Positions 51,741-60,610 of a stretch of DNA of 64,000 nt are shown here, one piece after another (position 1 is the stretch's first letter; each line of letters opens with the position of its first letter). The DNA is taken from the NCBI RefSeq assembly GCF_002117005.1, contig NZ_CP021023.1:2130995-2194994 (forward strand), in the 5' to 3' direction. The stretch comes from Sedimentisphaera salicampi. GTDB taxonomy: Bacteria > Planctomycetota > Phycisphaerae > Sedimentisphaerales > Sedimentisphaeraceae. The translations under genes were made by a program, and so were the position numbers. The notes under the pieces were generated by a model. It searched no databases, was not told where the DNA came from, and was given only the letters and a program-made list of their open reading frames with translations.

Positions 51741-51830
51741 GAGTGGCAAGCAGCAAGTAGCCAGTAGCAAGTAGCAAGTGGAGTGGTGGCCGCAACTTGC
51801 CACTGGCTACTCGCCACTCGCTACTCTAAA
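51735..51830. repeat. GC-type heptamers in both orientations upstream of gatC stop
   Basis: TAGCGAG, TGGCAAG, CAGCAAG, TAGCCAG, TAGCAAG, TAGCAAG, then, after GGTGGCCGC, the opposite orientation: CTTGCCA, CTGGCTA, CTCGCCA, CTCGCTA. The two halves could fold into a large hairpin just after gatC. Confidence 0.7.
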
Positions 51831-52114
51831 ACCTTTGGTACGCAGAAATGCTCGCCGTCGCTGTGAGGGGCGTTTTTCAGTGCGGCTTCTCTATTTAGAG
51901 TTTCGCCGGGAGCATCTTCTCTGAAAACGTTTTTAACCAGCAGGCTGTGGGCGAGCGGCTCCACAGACTCAGTGTCAAGTTCGCCGAGCTTTTCTATGTA
52001 TTCCAGTATATCGCTGAGCTGAGCTGCAAACTGCTGAACTTCGTCTTCGGTAAGCTCAAGCCTTGCAAGCTCTGCTACTTCTCTAACCTGTTTTTCGTCG
52101 ATCATTTCAGGCAT
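51821..52114 (-). CDS. gatC: Glutamyl/aspartyl-tRNA amidotransferase subunit C
   Basis: 97 residues, with VREVAELARLELTEDEVQQF at the start and REDAPGETLNREAALKNAP near the end, the standard GatC pattern. It links and stabilises GatA and GatB. GGAGC lies six bases before the ATG. Its last codons lie next to the heptamer block, and its stop is 191 bases before the four-helix-bundle start. Confidence 0.93.
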   Translation of the reverse strand: MPEMIDEKQVREVAELARLELTEDEVQQFAAQLSDILEYIEKLGELDTESVEPLAHSLLVKNVFREDAPGETLNREAALKNAPHSDGEHFCVPKVLE

Positions 52115-52238
52115 ATTATGCTCCTAATTAAGTGGTAATAGCTGCTCCGGGCAATTATCGCCCGGCAGATACAAGAGATATATATTTTGCAGGCATTAAT
52201 TTTTCTTTCAAGCAAAAATGCAAACAATTCCACTGTTG

Positions 52239-52297
52239 TGTGCGACAATATTTTTTGGCAAAATGCAAATCATTATGCTGCAATGCTTTGTAGAATT
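52239..52297 (-). repeat. 59-bp repeat, right copy
   Basis: TGTGCGACAATATTTTTTGG at the start and GCTTTGTAGAATT at the end, the exact reverse complement of 49425-49483. Similarity continues for about eight more bases with two mismatches. Confidence 0.85.
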
Positions 52298-52515
52298 TAT
52301 TGCTATCTATATTACTGAGCCAGTCCGCCTGCGGCGGGAAACTCGCTAAGGATTTTTTGTCTGCTGGTTTTGATGGCAAGTAGAGGCGAACCTGCGCGAG
52401 CGCCTTGCCTGCGAAGTGTGAAAATTCGGCGGAAAAAACTTATGCCTTATTTGGCCTTCTGCATATTCTCAATTGGTCTGTATCCACTTATTCCGTCCGC
52501 CGAAGGCGGACTTCT

Positions 52516-52588
52516 TGCGTGGCTCTGATTGTCATTAGTATTCCGCAGCGATTTTACGAAGCGAACATTTAAACAGAGCCGCACGTGG
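52516..52588 (-). repeat. MITE-like element, copy 5
   Basis: TGCGTGGCTCTGATTGTCAT through TATTCCGCAGCGATTTTACG to AACAGAGCCGCACGTGG. The interior is inverted relative to copies 3 and 4 while the outer tips look alike, as expected if the tips are inverted repeats. Flanked by TCCGCCGAAGGCGGA and CCGCCTCAGGCGG. Confidence 0.7.
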
Positions 52589-52891
52589 AGGCCCGCCTCA
52601 GGCGGAGAGCCTGTCCGCCGAAGGCGGGGAACAAGCGGATAGAATCAGTTTTAAAAAGCTTTGCCAAAAAAAATTGTCGCCCCACTGTTCAGGCTTTTGT
52701 GTCTGCTAATCTGCACGAGCCGGCGCGGCTAACATTTTTTGAATTTATCGCTAATAGTTTGCAAACACAGCAGATTTACACTCCGCACAAGGTCTTCGTC
52801 CTGGGCTGCGTAGGCGCTGGGGCAGAAGGCTAACGTTGTAAAGCGTATTAAAACTTTTTTACTTTTCTCAATTTTTTTTGAAAGGGTTCTT

Positions 52892-55800
52892 ATGAATCTT
52901 AAAAAACTCTCATTAATGCTGGCAGTTGCAGTTTTTGCTGTTGCAGGAACTGTAAATGCTGACGAGGTGTTGGTTAGCTCCAATATCTCAACCTCTACTG
53001 CGTGGACGTCGGACAACGTCTACAATCTTCAGGATCAGGTTTTTGTTGAGCCGGGTGCTACCCTCACAATCGAGGCAGGCACGCTCGTACAGAGCACCTC
53101 CGGCGGCGGCGGAAGCCTTGCTGTTGCCCGCGGCGGTAAGATCTACGCCAACGGAACTAAGGACAACCCAATCATTATGACCTCCACAGATGACGATCTC
53201 AACAGCTGGCACGAAGGGTGTAATGAATGGGGCAACCTTACTCTGATGGGTAATGCTCTTATCTCTGCTTCGCACTACGGCGGAAACCCTGTAGGCAGCA
53301 ACACCAAGACTCCGACCGGCGACAACGAGAAGCTGATGGAAGGCCTTACAGACAACACCTACGGGATGTACGGCGGCAACGACGACAACGACAACAGCGG
53401 TTCTCTGAGCTACGTTTCCATTCGTTACGGCGGTAAAGTGATCGGCCTTGCCAACGAGCTCAACGGTCTTTCGCTCGGCGGTATCGGACGTGAAACAGAC
53501 ATCAGCCACATCGAGATTATGAACAACGTTGATGACGGTATCGAGATCTGGGGCGGAACTGTATGCCTTAAGTACGTAAACATCTGGAACATCGGCGATG
53601 ACAGCTTTGATATCGATCAGGGCTGGAGAGGCAAGGCTCAGTTTGGTCTTATCGTTCAGGGACATTCAATCGATGCAAGCCAAGGCTCTGGTGTTGGCGA
53701 CAACTGCTTCGAGACAGATGGTGCTGAAGACTCAGATGCCCAGCCTGTAACCACTGCTTCTATCTACAACTTCACAGTAGTGGGCAACCCTGGCGACGGC
53801 GACGGCGGTACGACCTGGCGTGATAACGCCCGTATGCAGTATCGCAACTGCATCTTTATGGACCTCGGCGAGAAGCTCGTTAGGTTCGATGGCGACGACG
53901 GCGACGGAGCTAACGGCTACGGCTACAACGGCACGCTTTCATGGGAAGATACATGGACAACAAGCTACGACCACTCAACCACAACTGCTATGCCGAACGC
54001 AGGCAGCTGGTCAGCAGGCGATTTCAATGATCCTTCAGTTATGTACACCGCTCAGGTTGACGGAAACCTCTCTGAAATCAAGGATTCAGTGTTCTTCCGC
54101 AATATGCACGCAGATGCCTATACAGAAGCAGATGCCCGCGGCGTACGCGACGGATCAAACGACAACGTAACTGCTGCTTTCGAGCCTTCTAACCCAGATG
54201 CGAATATGCCGATTCAGAAGCTCGTTCGCGGCGCTAAAGTTGTTAAGGGCGGCAAAGACGTTTATCCTGTTGAGTTCATCAACCCATGTGCAGCTAATGA
54301 TGCTGTTACAAGCGCAGGCACAGCTCCGGATGACGGATTCTTTACTCCTGCTCAGTACCGCGGCGGATTCCCTTCAGACTACAACTGGCTTGAAGGCTGG
54401 ACAGCTGTTGATGCTTACGGTATGACAGATACTTCAATGAACGGAGACGAAATCCTCGTTGATTCTAACATCAAAACTTCTACGACCTGGACATCTGACA
54501 AAGTTTACAACCTCCAGAAGCAGGTGTTTGTTGAGCCGGGTGCTACACTCACAATCGAGCCTGGTACGCTCGTACAGAGCACATCAGGTCTGGGCGGAAG
54601 CCTTGCTGTATCACGCGGAGCTAAAATCTATGTGAACGGCACTGAAGATGCTCCAGTTATTATGACCTCTACCGATGACGATCTCAAGACCTACCGTGAA
54701 GGCTGCAACGAATGGGGTAACCTCACACTTATGGGTAACGCTCTTATCTCAGCCTCACACTACGGCGGAAACCCTGTAGGCAGCAACACCAAGACTCCTA
54801 CCGGCGACAACGAGAAGCTGATGGAAGGCCTTACAGACAACACCTACGGGATGTACGGCGGCAACGACGACAACGACAACAGCGGTTCAATCAGCTACCT
54901 CTCACTTCGCTACGGCGGTAAAGTGATCGGTCTTGCCAATGAGCTCAACGGTCTTTCGCTCGGCGGTATCGGACGTGAAACAGACATCAGCCACGTTGAA
55001 GTTATCAACAACGTTGATGACGGTATCGAGATCTGGGGCGGAACTGTATGCCTTAAGTATGTAAACATCTGGAACATCGGCGATGACAGCTTTGATATCG
55101 ATCAGGGCTGGAGAGGCAAGGCTCAGTTTGGCCTTATCGTTCAGGGGCACTCAATCGATGCAAGCCAAGGCTCTGGTGTTGGCGACAACTGCTTCGAGAC
55201 AGATGGTGCTGAAGACTCAGATGCCCAGCCTGTAACCACTGCTTCTATCTACAACTTCACAGTAGTGGGCAACCCTGGCGACGGCGACGGCGGTACGACC
55301 TGGCGTGATAACGCCCGTATGCAGTATCGCAACTGCATCTTTATGGACCTCGGCGAGAAGCTCGTTAGGTTCGATGGCGACGACGGCGACGGAGCTAACG
55401 GCTACGGCTACAACGGCACGCTTTCATGGGAAGATACATGGACAACAAGCTACGACTACTCAACCACAACTGCTATGCCGAACGCAGGCAGCTGGTCAGC
55501 AGGCGATTTCAACGATCCTTCAGTTATGTACACCGCTCAGGTTGACGGAAACCTCGCTGAAATCTCAGATTCAGTGTTCTTCCGCAATATGCACGCAGAT
55601 GCCTATACAGAAGCTGATGCCCGCGGCGTACGCGACGGATCAAACGACAACGTAACTGCTGCTTTCGTGGCTTCCAGCCCGGATCAGAATATGCCGATTC
55701 AGAAGCTCGTTCGCGGCGGTAAAGTGGTTAAGGGCGGCAAAGACGTTTATCCTGTTGAGTTCATCAACCCATGTGCAGCTAATGATGCTGTAACAAGCGT

Positions 55801-56014
55801 TGGTGCTGCTCCAGCAGACGGCTTCTTTGTTCCTGCTCAGTACCGCGGCGGTTTCAGCGAAGACAACAACTGGCTCGCCAACTGGTCTGCAATCGATCAG
55901 TACGGTATGACAGATACTTCAATGAATCAGCCGAGCGGCGATATCAACAACGATGGTATCGTTGACGTTGAAGACCTCTCTGCGATTGGTGCAGGATGGC
56001 TTCAGGTTAAGTAA
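52892..56014 (+). CDS. Large secreted protein with internal duplication and dockerin-like tail
   Basis: 1040 residues with a signal peptide (LMLAVAVFAVAGTVNA). Two copies of a ~495-residue module follow, starting near residues 24 and 519. Each opens with VFVEPGATLTIE and LVQSTSG and contains DGIEIWGGTVCLKYVNIWN, suggesting a right-handed beta-helix. The tail GDINNDGIVDVEDLSAIGAG is a single dockerin-like Ca-binding unit. The two modules are nearly identical in DNA over about 900 bp (period 1,485 bp). GAAAGGG precedes the ATG. Its place before a TonB-dependent receptor suggests a surface protein for binding a nutrient, but no family with known function is recognised. Confidence 0.8.
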   Translation: MNLKKLSLMLAVAVFAVAGTVNADEVLVSSNISTSTAWTSDNVYNLQDQVFVEPGATLTIEAGTLVQSTSGGGGSLAVARGGKIYANGTKDNPIIMTSTDDDLNSWHEGCNEWGNLTLMGNALISASHYGGNPVGSNTKTPTGDNEKLMEGLTDNTYGMYGGNDDNDNSGSLSYVSIRYGGKVIGLANELNGLSLGGIGRETDISHIEIMNNVDDGIEIWGGTVCLKYVNIWNIGDDSFDIDQGWRGKAQFGLIVQGHSIDASQGSGVGDNCFETDGAEDSDAQPVTTASIYNFTVVGNPGDGDGGTTWRDNARMQYRNCIFMDLGEKLVRFDGDDGDGANGYGYNGTLSWEDTWTTSYDHSTTTAMPNAGSWSAGDFNDPSVMYTAQVDGNLSEIKDSVFFRNMHADAYTEADARGVRDGSNDNVTAAFEPSNPDANMPIQKLVRGAKVVKGGKDVYPVEFINPCAANDAVTSAGTAPDDGFFTPAQYRGGFPSDYNWLEGWTAVDAYGMTDTSMNGDEILVDSNIKTSTTWTSDKVYNLQKQVFVEPGATLTIEPGTLVQSTSGLGGSLAVSRGAKIYVNGTEDAPVIMTSTDDDLKTYREGCNEWGNLTLMGNALISASHYGGNPVGSNTKTPTGDNEKLMEGLTDNTYGMYGGNDDNDNSGSISYLSLRYGGKVIGLANELNGLSLGGIGRETDISHVEVINNVDDGIEIWGGTVCLKYVNIWNIGDDSFDIDQGWRGKAQFGLIVQGHSIDASQGSGVGDNCFETDGAEDSDAQPVTTASIYNFTVVGNPGDGDGGTTWRDNARMQYRNCIFMDLGEKLVRFDGDDGDGANGYGYNGTLSWEDTWTTSYDYSTTTAMPNAGSWSAGDFNDPSVMYTAQVDGNLAEISDSVFFRNMHADAYTEADARGVRDGSNDNVTAAFVASSPDQNMPIQKLVRGGKVVKGGKDVYPVEFINPCAANDAVTSVGAAPADGFFVPAQYRGGFSEDNNWLANWSAIDQYGMTDTSMNQPSGDINNDGIVDVEDLSAIGAGWLQVK

Positions 56015-56050
56015 TTAATCTTTCGTTGACTGGCAAAAAATAATCAATAT

Positions 56051-56090
56051 CTGGTGGCAGGGCTTTGATGCCCTGTCATCAGATTCTTTT
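56051..56090 (+). terminator. Terminator or attenuator inside the TonB locus
   Basis: CTGGTGGCAGGGC (56051-56063) pairs with GCCCTGTCATCAG (56070-56082) over 13 bp with two G-T pairs, followed by ATTCTTTT. It lies between the large secreted protein gene and the lipoprotein gene and may lower expression of the downstream genes. Confidence 0.65.
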
Positions 56091-56101
56091 ACGGAAAAGG
56101 T

Positions 56102-57406
56102 ATGACAGTAATAAAAGTGAATAAAAAACTTTCAATGCTCGCAGCGGCCTGCGTTCTGGGATTAGCTCTTATTTTAACAGGCTGCGATAAACAAACAGCG
56201 GATAATCAGGCAGATGAAAATCAAGCGGCTGAAGGAAACGCTTCTGCCGAGATTTCTGAAAAACCTGAAAAGGCTGCTCCCCTTGAAAATTCTCAAATCG
56301 AGAAGTACCAGAAGCAGCTTATGGAAACTGCCTTCCAAACGGCATCTATGATTCCTGTTAAGCCGCATATCAAAGACAGAAGCAAGTCTCAGCAGAAAGT
56401 TGTGCAGACTTATATAAAACTCGGGCAGATAAAAACAGCGGCAGAGCAGACCGAGAAGATTCTCAACTGGCGCAAGGGCGTATGTTACGGCGATCTTGCT
56501 TATTATTTTGCAGAAAATAATCAGAAGGGCAGAGCAAACGAGTTTCTCGCCTTGGCTGAAGAAGTTATAGAAGAACCGAACCTTGAAGACTGGCGCAGAG
56601 ACAGGGTGAAGGTTCGAATCGCTCAGGCGGAAACGCTTCTGGGCAAGAAAGACCACGGCGAGAAGTTCGAAGAGAATCTCGTTGAGGCGGAAACTGGCAA
56701 GCTGGCTGCGACAAAGGCTGAGATTTGCTCAGATGAAGAATTTGATTCTCAGCTCGCCTCAATTGACGAGATGATAAAGACGGGCGTTTATGATGTGGTT
56801 AAAAATTCCCTTTATGCCTGCCTGAGCCTTTACGAGAGGTTTTACGATGATTCTTCACGCAGACAGATTCTGGAAGATAAGATTACCTCTTCATGGAAGA
56901 CTATTCCCTACTTCATCAGGATTGATCTGCTTGTGAAGATGGCGGAAGCTAATATTGAGGGGCAAAACAGAGCCAAGGCTTCAGAGCTTTTGGATCAGGC
57001 AAGAGAGATGATTGCCGGCGGGAAGTGGCGCGTTGAGAACAGGATGCCGCTGACGGCAAAGGTGGCTTCGGCGCGATTTAGAGCCGGACAAAAGCAAAAG
57101 GCAGCAGCAGAGGCCGCTGAGGAGATTGAGCTTTTCAGAGAGAAGAAGGAGGAAATAGTGGATATATACCGAAGCGAAGCCCTAACTCCCCTTGCAGAGG
57201 CTTACGCAGATATGGAAAGAAGGGAAAGGGCCGCTGAAGTTTATGCGATGGCCGTGAAAGAGGGAGCGGTAAACCCCAACTCCAGGCCTACCGCTATAGA
57301 TCTCGCCGAGGTGTGCTGCTCTATGGCAGAGTATAAAGTAAAGCCGAACGAGAAACTGCTTGCTGAAATCGAGGAAGTTAAAGGGAGCCTGAGCGTTCCA
57401 TGGTAA
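56102..57406 (+). CDS. Lipoprotein with TPR-like helical repeats
   Basis: 434 residues. Signal peptide with lipobox LILTGC (Cys28) followed by an acidic low-complexity linker. The rest is helical: VQTYIKLGQIKTAAEQTEKIL, YFAENNQKGRANEFLALAEE, LLVKMAEANIEGQNRAKASELL and PLAEAYADMERRERAAEVYA, spaced like TPRs. Likely periplasmic, tethered to a membrane, and a partner of the receptor whose gene it overlaps by seven bases. Confidence 0.75.
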   Translation: MTVIKVNKKLSMLAAACVLGLALILTGCDKQTADNQADENQAAEGNASAEISEKPEKAAPLENSQIEKYQKQLMETAFQTASMIPVKPHIKDRSKSQQKVVQTYIKLGQIKTAAEQTEKILNWRKGVCYGDLAYYFAENNQKGRANEFLALAEEVIEEPNLEDWRRDRVKVRIAQAETLLGKKDHGEKFEENLVEAETGKLAATKAEICSDEEFDSQLASIDEMIKTGVYDVVKNSLYACLSLYERFYDDSSRRQILEDKITSSWKTIPYFIRIDLLVKMAEANIEGQNRAKASELLDQAREMIAGGKWRVENRMPLTAKVASARFRAGQKQKAAAEAAEEIELFREKKEEIVDIYRSEALTPLAEAYADMERRERAAEVYAMAVKEGAVNPNSRPTAIDLAEVCCSMAEYKVKPNEKLLAEIEEVKGSLSVPW

Positions 57407-60400
57407 ATACTAAAAGCGCAGCTTTACTGTTCATATTCAGCGTATTCAGCGCCGCTGCCTTCGCAGAGCAGGCAGGCGGGGTGAGAGGATACGTTGATGA
57501 CAAGGATTTTGATGCACCGGTAGCTGAGGCGCAGGTTTTAATCGCAGAATCAGGCGAGAAGACCAAAACCACAGAAGAAGGCAACTATGTTTTCAGTGAG
57601 CTCAAGCCCGGCACATACACCTTAATCTTCTCGAAGCAGGGATATGCCCGTCAGGTGAAGTCTGATGTGGTTGTCTCGCCCGGGAGGATGAGCGAGGTTA
57701 ATGTCTCGCTTACCGGCGATTTTACAGAGATGGAAGAATTCGTCGTTCAGGATTTGAGCTTCGGGGCAGGAACAGAGCTTGCGCTGCTTGATTTGCGTAT
57801 GGAGGCCCCGGCGCTTATGGATTCGGTGAGCGCTGAGCTGATGAGCCAGGCGGGTGCGAGCGATGCGGCAAGTGCGCTCAAGCTGGTATCCGGTACTACA
57901 GTGCAGGACGGGAAATATGCCGTCGTGCGGGGCCTGCCGGACAGATACGTGAACTCCCAGATGAACGGCGTGCGCCTTCCAACGGCGGATGCGGATAAAC
58001 GAGCTGTGCAGCTTGATCAGTTCCCTTCGGCTGTGATCGAGAGTATTCAGGTGAGCAAAACTTTCACCCCCGACCAGCAGGGCGATGCCTCCGGCGGGGC
58101 GGTTAATGTAGTTCTAAAGGGAATACCGGAAGAGACTTCTTTCAAATTCGGTATTGGCTACGACTACAACTCAAACGCATTCAGCGAAGATGAGTTTTTA
58201 AGCTACGAGGGAGGCGGACTCGACACCTTAGGCAGCAGGAGCACCGCTGTACCCTCTATCGATTCGATGGATGATACTGTGGGCACGAAGACAGAGGATT
58301 CGCCGCAGGAATACAGCTTTTCTCTCTCAGGCGGGGGCAAGCATGCCTTTGCTGAAGATATAAAGATTGGCGGCTTCTTGAGCGCAAACTACAAACGAAG
58401 CGCCAGCTACAAAGATGATATGATTGATGACAAGTACTGGGTAGAAGAGCCCGGGGAGGGTGTAACTCCCAGATACAACGACAAACGAGGCGGAGGCGGA
58501 GGCGGCCCGGGAACTGGGCGTTTTGAAACATCGCTTTTCGATGTAACCCAGGCCTCGCATCAGGTGCAGTGGAGCACGCTTGGAACTTTAGGCCTTGAGA
58601 TCGGCACGCACAAATTCAACGCACTTTATATGTACACCAAAACCGCTGAGGACGAGGCCACTGTCTCGGAAGACACAAGAGGCAAGTCCGGTCTGCATAA
58701 ATTCTGGCCGGATGCTTACGGGTCTGAATTTGATAATTACGCCCCATACGATGAACACCATCCAGCAAACGATAAAGAATATCAGGACCACGCTGCTTAT
58801 CAAAGACACCAGACACTCGAATATACCGAGAGAACTACAGAAACGATTCAATTCTCCGGCGACCATAAATTTGAGGATCTAAGCTGGGAGCTGGCAGACT
58901 GGTTCCGCTTTAAGCCCGTAGAGTTTGATTGGACTGTTTCAAATAATACTGCTGCTATGCATCAGCCGGATAAAAGGATGTTTTCAGCCAGATGGGTTGC
59001 TCCATACCACGTGCCGTATCAGCCTCCTACTTTTTGGCCGAGCCCCTCGCCTGAAGTGCCTGCGCACACCGAGCCGGGCAGGTATGAACAGCTCAATCCA
59101 GCGGCAAATATGAATATGGGCAACTTCCAGAGAACTTGGAAAGACATTGAGGAACAGAGCGATCAGTATTCGGCAGATTTAAAGCTTCCGTTTGAGCAGT
59201 GGACAGAAGACGAGGGATACTTAAAGTTTGGAATATTCAGCGATACTGTTGCAAGGGATTATCAGCAGAAATCTTTCACTAACGACAGCACCTTTGTTGA
59301 CAGCGACCCGGGGCTTAATTGGGACGACTACTGGAGCAATTATTTTGATGAGCCGCTGAAGGTTTCCGGCGTTGATATAGATTTCGTGGCAGATCAGGAA
59401 ATCTCAGCATTCTACTATATGGCAGACGTGCCTTTGAATTCGAAGTTTAAGCTTAGAGGCGGGGCGCGCTTTGAAAGCACCGAGCTTTCCAGCCACATTA
59501 CAGAGGCCGGCCCTTCTGCGCAGGTTTATATTCCTCAAACGGGAGATATAAGTCAGGCTACAGATGGAGAAGAATTCTATTCACTTGCAAGAGCGGAATT
59601 CGAGCAGGACGATATGCTTCCCTCAATCGGGTTTGAGTATAAGCCGTTTGAAAAGATTAAGGTACGCGGCTCTTATTCTGAAACAGTTGCCCGTCAGACC
59701 TTCAAGGAGCTTGTTCCGATAACCAATCAGGATTATCTCGGCGGCGATATCTTCATTGGTAATAAAGACCTTCAGATGAGTGCCCTGGAGAATTATGACC
59801 TCCGCTTTGATTATACCCCTTACGAAGGCGGGCTCGTTTCTGCTACATACTTCCACAAGGACATCACCGATCCTATCGAGTATGTGCAGGGCTACGCCAA
59901 CTTCACCTACACATATCCGGTGAATTACCCTGAGGGTGAGATTGATGGTTTTGAGTTTGAAGTCCGCCAGGACCTTATCGAATTCTTTGAGAATATGGAA
60001 GGTGTATCAGTCGGAGCTAATGCAACATTTATCAGCTCCGAGGTAACTCTTCCCGATGATGAGGCCGCTAAGCTGGAAACACCAAACATTCAGGCTCCAA
60101 TGCAGACGCGTGATATGACAAATGCTCCGGAGTATTTGTACAATCTGTTCTTAACTTGGGATTTGAATGAATCCAAAACGCAGTTTGGATTGTTTTATAC
60201 AGTAAGAGGCGATACTCTCGTTGCAGGTGCCTCCCAGTCTGTGGGTAATTACCTGCCTAACGTTTACGAAAAAGAATACGGGACGCTGAATATGAGTCTC
60301 AAGCACAAGCTCAACGATACATGGACTATGAACCTAAAGGCGAAGAATCTGTTCGATCCGGAGATTGAGAGCGTTTACAGATCGGACTATATCGACGGCG

Positions 60401-60465
60401 ATGTTACAAAAACCTCTTACACCAAGGGGATTGATCTTTCTGTGAGCTTGAGTGCTCGTTTTTAA
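57400..60465 (+). CDS. TonB-dependent outer-membrane receptor with CarboxypepD_reg-like domain
   Basis: 1021 residues. A signal peptide is followed by a carboxypeptidase-regulatory-like beta-sandwich (~28-110, GNYVFSELKPGTYTLIFSKQGYA), a plug domain (~125-235, with KLVSGTTVQDGKYAVVRGLPDRYV and QGDASGGAVNVVLK) and a C-terminal 22-strand barrel region ending in SLSARF with the usual terminal Phe. VQDLSF near 120 may be the TonB box region. It imports a large or scarce nutrient using TonB/ExbBD energy. Substrate unknown. Presence of TBDRs supports a true outer membrane. Confidence 0.9.
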   Translation: MVNTKSAALLFIFSVFSAAAFAEQAGGVRGYVDDKDFDAPVAEAQVLIAESGEKTKTTEEGNYVFSELKPGTYTLIFSKQGYARQVKSDVVVSPGRMSEVNVSLTGDFTEMEEFVVQDLSFGAGTELALLDLRMEAPALMDSVSAELMSQAGASDAASALKLVSGTTVQDGKYAVVRGLPDRYVNSQMNGVRLPTADADKRAVQLDQFPSAVIESIQVSKTFTPDQQGDASGGAVNVVLKGIPEETSFKFGIGYDYNSNAFSEDEFLSYEGGGLDTLGSRSTAVPSIDSMDDTVGTKTEDSPQEYSFSLSGGGKHAFAEDIKIGGFLSANYKRSASYKDDMIDDKYWVEEPGEGVTPRYNDKRGGGGGGPGTGRFETSLFDVTQASHQVQWSTLGTLGLEIGTHKFNALYMYTKTAEDEATVSEDTRGKSGLHKFWPDAYGSEFDNYAPYDEHHPANDKEYQDHAAYQRHQTLEYTERTTETIQFSGDHKFEDLSWELADWFRFKPVEFDWTVSNNTAAMHQPDKRMFSARWVAPYHVPYQPPTFWPSPSPEVPAHTEPGRYEQLNPAANMNMGNFQRTWKDIEEQSDQYSADLKLPFEQWTEDEGYLKFGIFSDTVARDYQQKSFTNDSTFVDSDPGLNWDDYWSNYFDEPLKVSGVDIDFVADQEISAFYYMADVPLNSKFKLRGGARFESTELSSHITEAGPSAQVYIPQTGDISQATDGEEFYSLARAEFEQDDMLPSIGFEYKPFEKIKVRGSYSETVARQTFKELVPITNQDYLGGDIFIGNKDLQMSALENYDLRFDYTPYEGGLVSATYFHKDITDPIEYVQGYANFTYTYPVNYPEGEIDGFEFEVRQDLIEFFENMEGVSVGANATFISSEVTLPDDEAAKLETPNIQAPMQTRDMTNAPEYLYNLFLTWDLNESKTQFGLFYTVRGDTLVAGASQSVGNYLPNVYEKEYGTLNMSLKHKLNDTWTMNLKAKNLFDPEIESVYRSDYIDGDVTKTSYTKGIDLSVSLSARF

Positions 60466-60610
60466 ATAATCAGCTAACAAACTGTTAATCTATCGCTAAT
60501 TAAGTGCTGTTAAACTTCTCATATTCTTATGATGAATGGTTTATACAGGCATATAAGGGCAATCTATTGAAAAAAGAAAAAATGTTTTTTACAGCAAAGG
60601 TTTATAAAAA

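Larger units (their letters stand above)
52115..52891. repeat. Intergenic repeat mosaic between gatC and the secreted protein gene
   Basis: Contains the right 59-bp repeat (52239-52297), palindromes at 52324-52338, 52496-52510 and 52594-52625, a MITE-like copy (52516-52588) and the AAAAGCTTTGCCAAAAAAAA module (52654-52673). Divergent promoters for gatC and the gene at 52892 must lie here. No gene is supported. Confidence 0.65.
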
